A stretch of DNA of 42,230 nucleotides from Oscillospiraceae bacterium (GTDB lineage Bacteria > Bacillota > Clostridia > Oscillospirales > Oscillospiraceae): the NCBI GenBank assembly GCA_022800755.1, contig JAAWQX010000018.1, forward strand, positions 1-42,230, read 5' to 3'. Below, piece by piece: positions 32,021-39,542 of the stretch; the first letter of the stretch is position 1; each line of letters begins with the position of its first letter. The notes under the pieces are model-generated. The model was not told the origin of the DNA. It searched no databases and saw nothing but the letters and a program-made list of their open reading frames with translations. A program made the translations under genes and the position numbers.

Positions 32021-33088
32021 TCAGTTTTCCAACGTCAGATCGCCCTCTTTGATCCAGCCGATTTTACGGAAGAACAGCCCGAACGCCCAGGTCAGCACTG
32101 CGGGCAAAACGAAGCACACCAGCGCTATGCCCAGCCAGTCGAAGGTTGTAGGGGAAATCGCCGTGGCGCCGTAAGCCAGCGCGGGGTCAGAGGGCGCGAG
32201 CCAGCCGGTCCATACGCCGATGGGGCCGCACAAACCGCAAGTACCCATGCCGGAATTGATGGCCGCGCCGTTCATTTGCAGCTTGAACACGCAGGTGGCA
32301 ATGGGTCCGGTGACGGCGGATGACAGGGTCGGCGGGATCCAGATGCGGGGATTGCGGACGATATTGCCCATTTGCAGCATGGATGTACCGAGACCTTGGC
32401 TCACCAGTCCGCCCCAGCGGTTTTCCCGGAAAGACATCACAGCAAAGCCCACCATCTGGGCGCAGCATCCGGCCACCGCCGCACCGCCGGCCAGGCCTAC
32501 CAGTCCGAATGAGGCGCAGATAGCGGCGGAAGAGATCGGCAGGGTCAAAGCGATACCCACCAGTACGGATACGGCGATGCCCATCCAAAACGGCTGCAAT
32601 TCCGTGGTCTTCACGATTAGTTCACCAAACGCGTTGGCCAGACTGCCGATGGGCGGCGCGATGAACTTTGCCAGCGCCACGCCCACAAAGATGGTCACGA
32701 ACGGCGTGACGAGAATATCCACCTTTGTCTCCTTGGACACAGCCTTGCCGAACTCCGCGGCGATGATGGCGATAATCAGCACCGCCAGCGGACCGCCAGC
32801 GCCGCCTTCCGCATTGGCGGCCCAGCCGACGGCAGCCAGAGAGAACAGCACCATGGGGTCTGCTTTCAGGGCGTAACCAATAGCTACTGCCATGGCAGGG
32901 CCGGCCACCGCCATAGCGTATGCGCCGATGTCCACCAAATACTGGATGCCCAACTGCTGCCCCAGCGTTTTGATGATCGTGCCTATGAGCAGCGAGCAGA
33001 AAAGGCCCTGGGCCATAGCCCCCAGCGCGTCGATGCCGTAGCGCTTGAGGGATATCTCAATATTTTTCCTCTTCAAAAACTCTTTCAT
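32021..33088 (-). CDS. PTS sugar transporter subunit IIC (EIIC_2 type)
   Basis: A 355-residue membrane protein with about ten hydrophobic spans, of the PTS_EIIC_2 type. Family features include GMGTCGLCGPIGVW near residue 285 and MAVAGPAMAVAIGYALKADP near 65. These proteins carry sugars in phosphotransferase systems, though no EIIA or EIIB gene lies next to it, so it may work with parts encoded elsewhere. ATG 33088 has GGAGG five bases upstream. Transcription starts from a promoter whose -10 overlaps a 40-bp inverted repeat, so it is probably tightly regulated. Confidence 0.87.
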   Translation of the reverse strand: MKEFLKRKNIEISLKRYGIDALGAMAQGLFCSLLIGTIIKTLGQQLGIQYLVDIGAYAMAVAGPAMAVAIGYALKADPMVLFSLAAVGWAANAEGGAGGPLAVLIIAIIAAEFGKAVSKETKVDILVTPFVTIFVGVALAKFIAPPIGSLANAFGELIVKTTELQPFWMGIAVSVLVGIALTLPISSAAICASFGLVGLAGGAAVAGCCAQMVGFAVMSFRENRWGGLVSQGLGTSMLQMGNIVRNPRIWIPPTLSSAVTGPIATCVFKLQMNGAAINSGMGTCGLCGPIGVWTGWLAPSDPALAYGATAISPTTFDWLGIALVCFVLPAVLTWAFGLFFRKIGWIKEGDLTLEN

Positions 33089-33112
33089 AAGAACCTCCAA
33101 ACTGCAAAAAAC

Positions 33113-33177
33113 AGTATCCTTTACAAGTGTCTTGACACCTGTAAAGGATACTATACCATGTTATTTTATTTTGTCAA
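33113..33177 (-). promoter_or_regulatory. PTS promoter with overlapping inverted repeat
   Basis: Minus strand: TTGACA (33177-33172), a 16-bp spacer, TATAGT (33155-33150). An inverted repeat fills 33152-33113: AGTATCCTTTACA and TGTAAAGGATACT, with a GTGTC/GACAC inner pair, overlapping the -10 and followed by GTTTTTTG. It could be a repressor operator or a promoter-proximal attenuator. Confidence 0.78.
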
Positions 33178-33190
33178 TGGAATGGTGCGA

Positions 33191-34474
33191 TTATTTATCT
33201 TTTATCAAGGAATCCGTGAACGCCTGGGCGTGGGCGGACAAAAACGCCGTGTCATCAAGCCCTAACTCCACAGCCAGCAGCGTGCCGCCCCGGACCAGCA
33301 CCAGCGTGGCGTATCCGTATTGGTCGTAATACATGGAGACGTAGTCCGCGCCCGTTATCGTTGGGGCGTCCAGGTGTTGATAACGGGTGTTGAACAGGCG
33401 GGAACGGCTGTCCCATTCCAGTTCCCACGCCATAGCGCGTGCCAGCAGGGGAGAGACGGTCTCGTAATATTCCGCGCGCAAAATGGCGAATTCTTCCGTG
33501 CCGCTGTCGTCGTAAAACGTCCCGGACTGCATCAAGTCGATGCTCCGGCGGGACAGGGTGTTGGAATCTTCCGTGTACCAATTGCTGAGGCGCAGGGAAT
33601 TGCTATCCCACGGTTCAAAACGCAGGGTGCTGTCAAGACGATCCAGAGTGGCGAAAGGGATTTTTGCCGTGGCTGACAGCGGATGCTGTTCCAGCGTCTC
33701 TGCCCGGAGGAACCCTGTTACCAGGAAGCCTGCGAATAATACCGATGCAATTACCGATGTGACGGCCCAAGCCCGGTGCCGGGACCGGGTGTTTCCGGGG
33801 AAGGCCCCAAGCGGCAGCTCCGCCGTGAGCCACCTGCGTAACCGCCGCATGGTGAGTACCTTTTTAATCAAATGTAGGGTATAGCCTGCCAGCAGTCCCA
33901 CGCCCAGCAACGTGAAGCCCGCGCCCATCCGCACGCAGAGCTTTACCAAAGAATAGTGCTGCAAGAGAAAGCCATAGATGACCATCCACCAAAATAGCCG
34001 GAACAGCACCCCACGCGCCCATTTGCTCACGGCTTCCAGGCTCATGGCCCGCACTTTTGGGTCGGTGTGCAGTTCCGCCGCCCGGGGGTCGTCTGCCCGG
34101 TACACGGCGAAGTCGCCGTGCTTGCCGATGTACTCCCACCCAGCCTGGGCGTAGAATGCCCGCTGCGCTTCGGCCTGTTCCTGGAGTTTGAGACCGAGCG
34201 CCGGTTCCGGCGGCGCCACGTCCAGCCGGTAGCGTACAGAATTTCCGCTGCCGGGGATGAACGCGGCCAGTCCGGCGGTGAAATGGTGCAGAAAAAGCCC
34301 GTTTTGTGCCATGGTATTCAGCCAGCCCTCCATCCCCGTGATATCGTACGCGGGACAGGGCGGCAGGCGGTAGATGTACTTCATGGCCATGTCCTCCAAC
34401 CAGCGCTGTACGCCGTGGATATCACAGGGCAGGCAGGGGAACGGGCGCCGTTTGCGAGGTGTCCGTTTCTTCAT
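33191..34474 (-). CDS. DUF2812-domain membrane protein
   Basis: A 427-residue protein with a DUF2812 domain. After an Arg/Lys-rich start, DUF2812-like blocks appear (YDITGMEGWLNTMAQNGLFL... and AQAGWEYIGKHGDFAVYRAD). A second, shorter copy of the first block lies at the N-terminus (CDIHGVQRWLEDMAMKYIY). Three hydrophobic spans are seen at about 160-180, 185-210 and 240-260. The last 150 residues are soluble, probably outside. DUF2812 genes usually stand next to padR regulators, as here: padR overlaps it by 53 bases. Function is unknown; a regulator-controlled membrane stress role is only an inference. Confidence 0.85.
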   Translation of the reverse strand: MKKRTPRKRRPFPCLPCDIHGVQRWLEDMAMKYIYRLPPCPAYDITGMEGWLNTMAQNGLFLHHFTAGLAAFIPGSGNSVRYRLDVAPPEPALGLKLQEQAEAQRAFYAQAGWEYIGKHGDFAVYRADDPRAAELHTDPKVRAMSLEAVSKWARGVLFRLFWWMVIYGFLLQHYSLVKLCVRMGAGFTLLGVGLLAGYTLHLIKKVLTMRRLRRWLTAELPLGAFPGNTRSRHRAWAVTSVIASVLFAGFLVTGFLRAETLEQHPLSATAKIPFATLDRLDSTLRFEPWDSNSLRLSNWYTEDSNTLSRRSIDLMQSGTFYDDSGTEEFAILRAEYYETVSPLLARAMAWELEWDSRSRLFNTRYQHLDAPTITGADYVSMYYDQYGYATLVLVRGGTLLAVELGLDDTAFLSAHAQAFTDSLIKDK

Positions 34475-34790
34475 GGCCGCTCACCTCCTTGACGCCGGCG
34501 TCCATCACGCAGCGCCACAGCCTGCGCAGCTCTGTCTGATAGGCAGCCAGCCCCGCTTCTGTGATAGAATAGGTGCGTTTCCGGCCTTCCACGGCGATCT
34601 CCCGGATATATTGCTCCGTTTCGAATTTCCCCAGGACCGTATACAGCGTAGCCGGCCCGATGGCGACTTCGTTTCTGGTCTTTTCCCCGATGTAGCCCGC
34701 GATCTCTGTGCCGCACTTCGGCCCGTCGGCCAGGGCCATCAGCACGTAATACATGGATTCGGTAAGCTGGTCCAAGGCTTTTTTGGACAT
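34422..34790 (-). CDS. PadR-family transcriptional regulator
   Basis: A 122-residue winged-helix repressor. The PadR plan is clear: LTESMYYVLMALADGPKCGTEIA, TLYTVLGKFETEQYI for the recognition helix and wing, then a C-terminal helix (AYQTELRRLW). ATG 34790 follows GGGGGTG within the right arm of a 44-bp inverted repeat. The operator overlaps its promoter, so it is likely autoregulated. It overlaps the DUF2812 gene, which it probably controls. Confidence 0.93.
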   Translation of the reverse strand: MSKKALDQLTESMYYVLMALADGPKCGTEIAGYIGEKTRNEVAIGPATLYTVLGKFETEQYIREIAVEGRKRTYSITEAGLAAYQTELRRLWRCVMDAGVKEVSGHEETDTSQTAPVPLPAL

Positions 34791-34797
34791 GAAAACA

Positions 34798-34851
34798 CCC
34801 CCTAATATCGTGTCATGATATCATCATACGATATTAGGGGGCCGCTGTCAA
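34798..34851 (-). promoter_or_regulatory. padR promoter with large operator
   Basis: Minus strand: TTGACA (34851-34846), a 17-bp spacer, TATGAT (34828-34823). The inverted repeat CCCCCTAATATCGT (34798-34811) / ACGATATTAGGGGG (34828-34841) covers spacer and -10, and its left copy supplies the GGGGGTG ribosome site of padR. Confidence 0.82.
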
Positions 34852-34857
34852 GATTTT

Positions 34858-35538
34858 TTACATTTCCTGCGCTTTCGGGGGCATATGCCATACGGTCACG
34901 GCTGTGTGTGCGGCTTTGGCCAGGTCGATCATTGCTTCCAGACTGCGGTCAAACTTCCCGGCGGCTTGTGCCAGCATCTCTTCTGTGGGAAACGGTTCAA
35001 GCAGATCAACGCTCCAGTGCTCCACGTCCGGGGACGCGTTCACGGCAATGATGTGGTTGTGGTCAGGCTGCTTCATCGGCGCGTTTTTCCGTACGGACAG
35101 GTCATAGTCCGGCCATTGGACGAGAAGCTGCCGGAACCCCGCGTCCTGAAAGACCATCCGGGTAAATTCCGGGTCGTCGGTCTTGATGTGCCGTCCGTTT
35201 GTGACCTCCGGGCAGCCGTAATCGTCATGGAGGTCCACGCCGAAGCGTTCCGTTACCTTATCCAACTGTTTGCGTACAGAGTTCATCCCACTATGGGCCG
35301 CGTTTTGCTTGGAAATTTTCAAGATGTAGTCCCGGTCCAGTTCGCAGCGCAAAAGGACCTGCACGGTGAAAAACAGCCCGCCCCGCCCGGCGGAATGGGC
35401 CACAGGCCGAATGATGAGCGGCTTGTTTCCGCAGTCCAGGAGCAGTACAGCGTTCCAATCAGAACCGTTCAGGTCGTTGCCGAAATACTGCCCGCCGTGG
35501 GTTTGTGCGTATTGATATAACAATTCGTTCCAATTCAT
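34858..35538 (-). CDS. Conserved-looking protein of unknown function
   Basis: 226 residues, not recognised. No signal peptide or membrane span. The N-terminus is helical (NWNELLYQYAQTHGG); the middle is beta-rich (WNAVLLLDCGNKPLIIRPV) and the end helical. ATG 35538 has GAGG eight bases upstream; GTG 35547 would put the ribosome site too close. A clean promoter lies at 35559-35587. It stands alone between padR and the divergent serpin gene. Confidence 0.65.
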   Translation of the reverse strand: MNWNELLYQYAQTHGGQYFGNDLNGSDWNAVLLLDCGNKPLIIRPVAHSAGRGGLFFTVQVLLRCELDRDYILKISKQNAAHSGMNSVRKQLDKVTERFGVDLHDDYGCPEVTNGRHIKTDDPEFTRMVFQDAGFRQLLVQWPDYDLSVRKNAPMKQPDHNHIIAVNASPDVEHWSVDLLEPFPTEEMLAQAAGKFDRSLEAMIDLAKAAHTAVTVWHMPPKAQEM

Positions 35539-35558
35539 CAGCTTCACCTCTAAAAATC

Positions 35559-35587
35559 AGTATAATACGTGGGAAATTGGCTGTCAA
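35559..35587 (-). promoter_or_regulatory. Promoter of the unknown protein gene
   Basis: Minus strand: TTGACA (35587-35582), a 17-bp spacer, TATACT (35564-35559). Confidence 0.82.
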
Positions 35588-35649
35588 CCCGGGAACCTTT
35601 TCCCGCGCAGCGCGTCTAAATGAACAAGACCGCGAAACAGGAGGATAAA

Positions 35650-36894
35650 ATGATGAGACGCTTGACCGCTTTACTTTTATGTATGGTCCTTTTGTCAGCT
35701 GGGTTGACAGGCTGCACGTCCGCCAAGGCCACGGACCTGATGACTGGGGTACAGCCGGGGGACCGGAAGACCAGCATCGACGTGACCGGCCCGGAAGCCG
35801 CCGCGGTGACGGATTTCGCGGTGCGGCTGCTGCAAAACCTGCCCAGCGGCGAAGAAAATACCCTGCTGTCGCCGGTATCCGTCCTGTGCGCCCTGGCGAT
35901 GACGGAAAACGGCGCGAAAGGCGAGACCCTCAGCCAAATGGAGACGGTATTCGGCCTGGACCTCGCCACGCTGAACCACTATCTGTACGCCTACACGAAA
36001 TCCCTGCCCCAGGGCGACAAGTACCAGCTCAGCCTGGCCAATTCCATCTGGCTGCGGGACGACGCGCACTTAACGGTGGAACCGGCGTTCCTGCAAACCA
36101 ACGCCGATTGGTACGGCGCGGGCGCATTCAAAGCGCCGTTTGATCACAGCACCTGCAAGGAAATCAACCGCTGGGTGGAAGACCATACTAACGGCATGAT
36201 CGACGGCGTGCTGGATAAGATCCCGGCGGAAGCGATGCTGTATCTGATCAACGCCTTGGCCTTTGAAGCCGAGTGGCAGAGCGTGTACGAGACGACCCAG
36301 GTGTGGCAGGACACCTTCACCGCCCAGGACGGCACGGAGCGGACCGTGGATTTCCTGCATTCCAAGGAGTACCGTTACCTGTCCGATGACAAAGCGTCCG
36401 GGTTTATCAAGTATTACGCCGATAACCAGTACGCTTTTGCTGCCCTGCTGCCCGACGAGGGCGTGAGCGTATCGGACTATGTCGCCGGCTTCACCGGGGA
36501 AAAGCTCCACGACCTGCTGTTAAACTGCACCGCGGAGCCGGTGTATACCTCGATTCCAAAATTTGAGACCGAATACGCCGCCAGCTTAGCCGAGACCTTG
36601 CAGTCCATGGGTCTGACCGACGCATTTGATTCGGCCAAAGCGGACTTCACCGCCATGGGCCGTTCCGAAAACGGCCCGCTGTTCATCAATGACGTAATCC
36701 ACAAAACCTACATCAAAGTAGACGAAAAAGGCACCAAAGCCGGCGCGGTCACGGCGGTAGAAATGAACGCAGAATCTGCCGCGCCGATAGAAGACCCCAA
36801 AGAAGTCAACCTAAACCGCCCATTCATCTACATGATCGTAGATACTGAAGCAAACCTCCCCATCTTCCTCGGCACCATGCTTGACATCGCATAA
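35650..36894 (+). CDS. Serpin-family lipoprotein (serine protease inhibitor)
   Basis: A 414-residue serpin. The signal peptide (MMRRLTALLLCMVLLSAGLTGC) ends in a lipobox LTGC, so it is anchored outside. The serpin core starts at about 60: SPVSVLCALAMTENGAKGETL is the classical hB/hC region, NALAFEAEWQ replaces NAIYFKGxW, and the hinge of the reactive loop is VDEKGTKAGAVTAVEMN, followed by FNRPF-like NLNRPFIYMIVD. The reactive loop holds about 20 residues, with Ala/Glu/Ser around the likely scissile bond, so the target protease cannot be named. Serpins trap serine or cysteine proteases irreversibly; gut bacteria may use them against host or neighbour enzymes. ATG 35650 has AGGAGGA upstream. 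Confidence 0.93.
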   Translation: MMRRLTALLLCMVLLSAGLTGCTSAKATDLMTGVQPGDRKTSIDVTGPEAAAVTDFAVRLLQNLPSGEENTLLSPVSVLCALAMTENGAKGETLSQMETVFGLDLATLNHYLYAYTKSLPQGDKYQLSLANSIWLRDDAHLTVEPAFLQTNADWYGAGAFKAPFDHSTCKEINRWVEDHTNGMIDGVLDKIPAEAMLYLINALAFEAEWQSVYETTQVWQDTFTAQDGTERTVDFLHSKEYRYLSDDKASGFIKYYADNQYAFAALLPDEGVSVSDYVAGFTGEKLHDLLLNCTAEPVYTSIPKFETEYAASLAETLQSMGLTDAFDSAKADFTAMGRSENGPLFINDVIHKTYIKVDEKGTKAGAVTAVEMNAESAAPIEDPKEVNLNRPFIYMIVDTEANLPIFLGTMLDIA

Positions 36895-36899
36895 AAACC

Positions 36900-36922
36900 G
36901 CCCCCATCCACCGGATGGGGGC
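36900..36922. terminator. Hairpin after the serpin gene
   Basis: The stem GCCCCCATCC/GGATGGGGGC with loop ACC. The T-run is on the minus-strand side (GGTTTTTA), so it looks better as a terminator for leftward transcription; it can also end the serpin transcript weakly. Confidence 0.6.
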
Positions 36923-36984
36923 TAAAATATAAAGATTCTACTGTATCCCCGTATCCTCCGGCAAAACAAGAGACAACCAAAACG

Positions 36985-37007
36985 CAATGGCGAAACACTA
37001 TAGATGT
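36985..37007 (+). repeat. 23-bp boundary motif, copy A
   Basis: CAATGGCGAAACACTATAGATGT, with four differences from copy B at 38094. Core AACACTATAGAT is identical. It is followed by an almost perfect palindrome at 37011-37031. Confidence 0.7.
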
Positions 37008-37010
37008 TCA

Positions 37011-37031
37011 GTGGATACTGACAGTATCCAC
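37011..37031. repeat. 21-bp palindrome next to motif A
   Basis: GTGGATACTG and CAGTATCCAC are perfect inverted arms around one central base. Could be a recombinase or regulator site. Confidence 0.6.
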
Positions 37032-37079
37032 CCTCATTTTTCTCTTGCTATTTATTAGTGAGTGTGGTGCAATCATCTT

Positions 37080-37236
37080 GCGACACAACCGAATAATCAT
37101 CTATGTGAGTGCGCATTTTACCTTTGGTAAAAATGCATGCTCTGCTTTCGCATTCACATGGATGTTTGAAAGGTTGTGTCGCAGCAATCGGAGCTATGTG
37201 TTTTTCGGTGCGCAGCTTCGGCTGCGCACTTTTTTC
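37080..37236 (+). ncRNA. Candidate structured RNA ending in a terminator
   Basis: Nested stems: outer GCGACACAACC (37080-37090) with GGTTGTGTCGC (37172-37182); a 7x7 internal loop; a 16-bp middle stem 37098-37113 with 37149-37164 including two G-U pairs; an inner hairpin 37114-37122 with 37126-37135. About 25 bases later comes a terminator hairpin GTGCGCAGC TTCG GCTGCGCAC and a T-run (37208-37236). A promoter-like TTGCTA (37045) with a weak TGCAAT -10 (37068) would place the start at about 37080. It is either an independent small RNA or an attenuator leader of the lipoprotein gene 75 bases on. An open frame that crosses it (37045-37308) looks spurious. Confidence 0.6.
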
Positions 37237-37310
37237 ATGTATTTATTACGGGAGTTAGTTGGACAGTCAAACAATCCCGTTATAAAAATAAAAACGAAGG
37301 ACGTATGATT

Positions 37311-37936
37311 ATGAAAAAACGATTCGCATTGCTTTTAGCAGTCATGCTGCTAACGATTTCTGCTTGCATTGGCACAAACGACTCAACACAGACCAATATC
37401 CCCAACGCTGACGACGAGGTTCAATATGGCTATCAGTTGAAAGCGGGCGAAATGACAGAGGTTTACGATGTTATTTTTGAAAAATGGTCACCGTCACAGT
37501 TGACCCAGCCAGCACACGCGATGCCGCTAATGAGTTGCGGAGCAACATCGTATTCGATCATTGCGTCTTTAACGGTGGCCTAACGGTCGTTGGTAATTTC
37601 CATGCTATGGTCAGCTTGGGCGGCGGTTGTTCTTTCGGTGATGGCTCCGTTGTCACCTGCAAGGAAGTTACTCCGGGTGTTGCGAAAGAAGCTACAATGG
37701 ACGATAACTATGTCAAGATTTTTGCCGGCTGTGAGGGAGTTACCGTAGAGACTGAATCCGCTATTGGCGTAGTAACCGACAATTCTGACTTTGTGTTGAA
37801 TGGCACTACTTACAGTAAGGCAGACCTTGCGCCGGATGCAGATTACCTGGGGGTATTTAGCTTGTACGAGAACGATTCCATGGCATATATCAAACTTGCA
37901 CTTGGAGAAGATGATAGCGTGGAATTTTTAGATTGA
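37311..37936 (+). pseudogene. Frameshifted lipoprotein gene
   Basis: A short lipoprotein in two frames. Frame one (37311-37583): signal peptide KKRFALLLAVMLLTISAC with lipobox SAC, then a polar mature start. At the A-run 37480-37484 the sense continues in the other frame: EK then MVTVTVDPAST..., ending at 37936. One missing A restores about 209 residues. The mature part is beta-rich and glycine-rich (MVSLGGGCSFGDGSVV), as in right-handed beta-helix or surface proteins. GAAGGA lies nine bases before ATG 37311. Function unknown. The frameshift may be real, phase-variable or a sequencing error in the homopolymer. Confidence 0.72.
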
Positions 37937-37950
37937 GCAGATAGCAGCAA

Positions 37951-37991
37951 ACAGTCCCCTATCTTTTAGCGGTAGGGGACTGTTTGTTTTT
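37951..37991 (+). terminator. Terminator of the lipoprotein gene
   Basis: The 11-bp stem ACAGTCCCCTA/TAGGGGACTGT with an 11-base loop is followed by TTGTTTTT. Confidence 0.85.
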
Positions 37992-38041
37992 CTGCAACGG
38001 CTAAATCATATTAAAATAAAATGCTTTCGATAGAAATGATA

Positions 38042-38082
38042 AATCCGAACACATTACCAACTTGGATAATGTAGTTCGGATT
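38042..38082. terminator. Long hairpin before motif B
   Basis: AATCCGAAC and GTTCGGATT enclose ACATTA/TAATGT and a loop. It lies beyond the end of the ApeA-like gene in its reading direction. The T-run is modest, so termination is plausible but not certain. Confidence 0.55.
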
Positions 38083-38093
38083 ATTCTTGTTTG

Positions 38094-38116
38094 TAATAGC
38101 GTAACACTATAGATAT
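38094..38116 (+). repeat. 23-bp boundary motif, copy B
   Basis: TAATAGCGTAACACTATAGATAT, 20 of 23 identical to copy C at 41109 and 19 of 23 to copy A. It lies 66 bp beyond the stop of the ApeA-like gene. Confidence 0.75.
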
Positions 38117-38182
38117 TTGAGTTCGCAGAGGAGATTTTAGGCGTGCTTCGTGTCACATGCTTTCATTCCTATTTTGCATTTA

Positions 38183-39526
38183 TTACTCGCTCCACGAAGT
38201 ATATTCAGCATCTTTTTTGTTCTTTAAAATAACTTCGATATCTCGGCTAAGAGTGCTGTATTCAAAGTGGTTACACGCTTTGATATCTGTACTCTCAATC
38301 CCAATTGTTTTATAAACTATTGATAGTAGCACATATCTTAAAACCCTATTTGCCGCTAATACTTCTTGAATAGAGGGTTCGTTATAGCGTTGTTTATTAT
38401 AGTGAGTGAAAAAGTTTCTATCTTTACCAATTGCAGTTGCTAACCTCCGCCTTGTTTCAATCTCAAGATCAAGGCAATCGTCTAAGTATAGCAAAACATC
38501 TTCGATTCGATACTTCAAAGGGATTTCACTTTTGTTACAACCATCTGCTTTTGCGGTATTTGACGCTTCTGTTTGCCGATAAAAATTTGAATATAGTTCA
38601 ATCGCTTGCGTTAGATTTAAAAAGCGATTAATCCGTGTAGAACGATTACTAATTATCTCAAAGAAAAGGGTCGGTATGTATATGCTATCGCTGTAAAATT
38701 TCACCCAATTATTCCATATAACGGAGAAGTTTTCCGAAAACTGATCAGTCATAATTAGAAATGGTCTTTGTAGAGATTCTATACTATCAGCATGGTTCAT
38801 ATGTAAATAGCAATCGCAAAACACTTCACAGCCATCGATTGTTTCTGTTTGTTCATCAGCAAAAGAAATATTCTCTAATGGAAGATAATAATCTGCAAAA
38901 AAAGATAGCAAATTTCTCGCAGATGCAAGCTTTGAAATCGCATCTCGTATTTTAACCTGCTTTGAAAAAGTGTACTCTATATTGGGCAAAGAACTATACT
39001 CAATTTTATCCCATGACCAACTATGCTGAAATGTCCTATATAGGCAAAGCCTACCATCAGGATCATAAGCCTCTATTTCCTTTGGATAGGCAAATTCGAG
39101 AACTGAAGGGTTTTCTTTTGAAAAACGAGCATTTTCATTAAACAGTCTTTCAGAAAACATATAATTCAACGCTTCAATTGAAGCCGAGATTTTTTTGACT
39201 TCTATATCTTCCAAACTGCTTCTTCCAATAATAATCTCTGTTGGATCTGCCGAAATATTTCCGTAAGCAACACTATCGTCAAAAATGTATTGCACTGACG
39301 CTACGCAGTTAAGCAGAGTAACTTCTATACCGCTAACTGTGCCACAAATTTGGAATGCTCGATTATTGTCTTCACGAATATATTTCAAGTTTTCTTTAAC
39401 CGTTCTGGCCTCAAGAATAACATTATTATCCTTCTTAATTAAAGTGCCAGTTAACTCCAATTTCTTTTCTCCTATTCGAAGGCAAAAGTCACCAATTTGG
39501 TTGAGAACATTACATATATTGTACAT
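38183..39526 (-). CDS. ApeA-like HEPN anti-phage defence protein
   Basis: A 447-residue protein with the ApeA plan. The N-terminal half (about 20-260) resembles the ApeA N-terminal domain, with GTVSGIEVTLLNC at about 62-74 and later SASIEALNYMFSERL. The C-terminal HEPN domain (about 330-430) carries the RNase motif RxxxxH as RNFFTHY at about 384-390. ApeA-type proteins are abortive-infection nucleases that act on RNA when a phage invades. The gene is AT-rich against the core genome. ATG 39526 has GAAGGA upstream and lies 17 bp after the serine-recombinase gene in the same direction, so it is cargo of that recombinase unit. No adjacent antitoxin is seen. The family match was made by eye. Confidence 0.82.
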   Translation of the reverse strand: MYNICNVLNQIGDFCLRIGEKKLELTGTLIKKDNNVILEARTVKENLKYIREDNNRAFQICGTVSGIEVTLLNCVASVQYIFDDSVAYGNISADPTEIIIGRSSLEDIEVKKISASIEALNYMFSERLFNENARFSKENPSVLEFAYPKEIEAYDPDGRLCLYRTFQHSWSWDKIEYSSLPNIEYTFSKQVKIRDAISKLASARNLLSFFADYYLPLENISFADEQTETIDGCEVFCDCYLHMNHADSIESLQRPFLIMTDQFSENFSVIWNNWVKFYSDSIYIPTLFFEIISNRSTRINRFLNLTQAIELYSNFYRQTEASNTAKADGCNKSEIPLKYRIEDVLLYLDDCLDLEIETRRRLATAIGKDRNFFTHYNKQRYNEPSIQEVLAANRVLRYVLLSIVYKTIGIESTDIKACNHFEYSTLSRDIEVILKNKKDAEYTSWSE

Positions 39527-39542
39527 TTTATCATCCTTCTCT

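Noticed and set aside
37080-37236. Retron msr-msd or group II intron
   Set aside because: The folded RNA has no adjacent reverse transcriptase, no domain V-like hairpin and no intron boundaries that I can see.
37045-37308. Plus-strand frame of 87 codons
   Set aside because: It runs through the nested RNA stems and the terminator hairpin, so it is unlikely to code.
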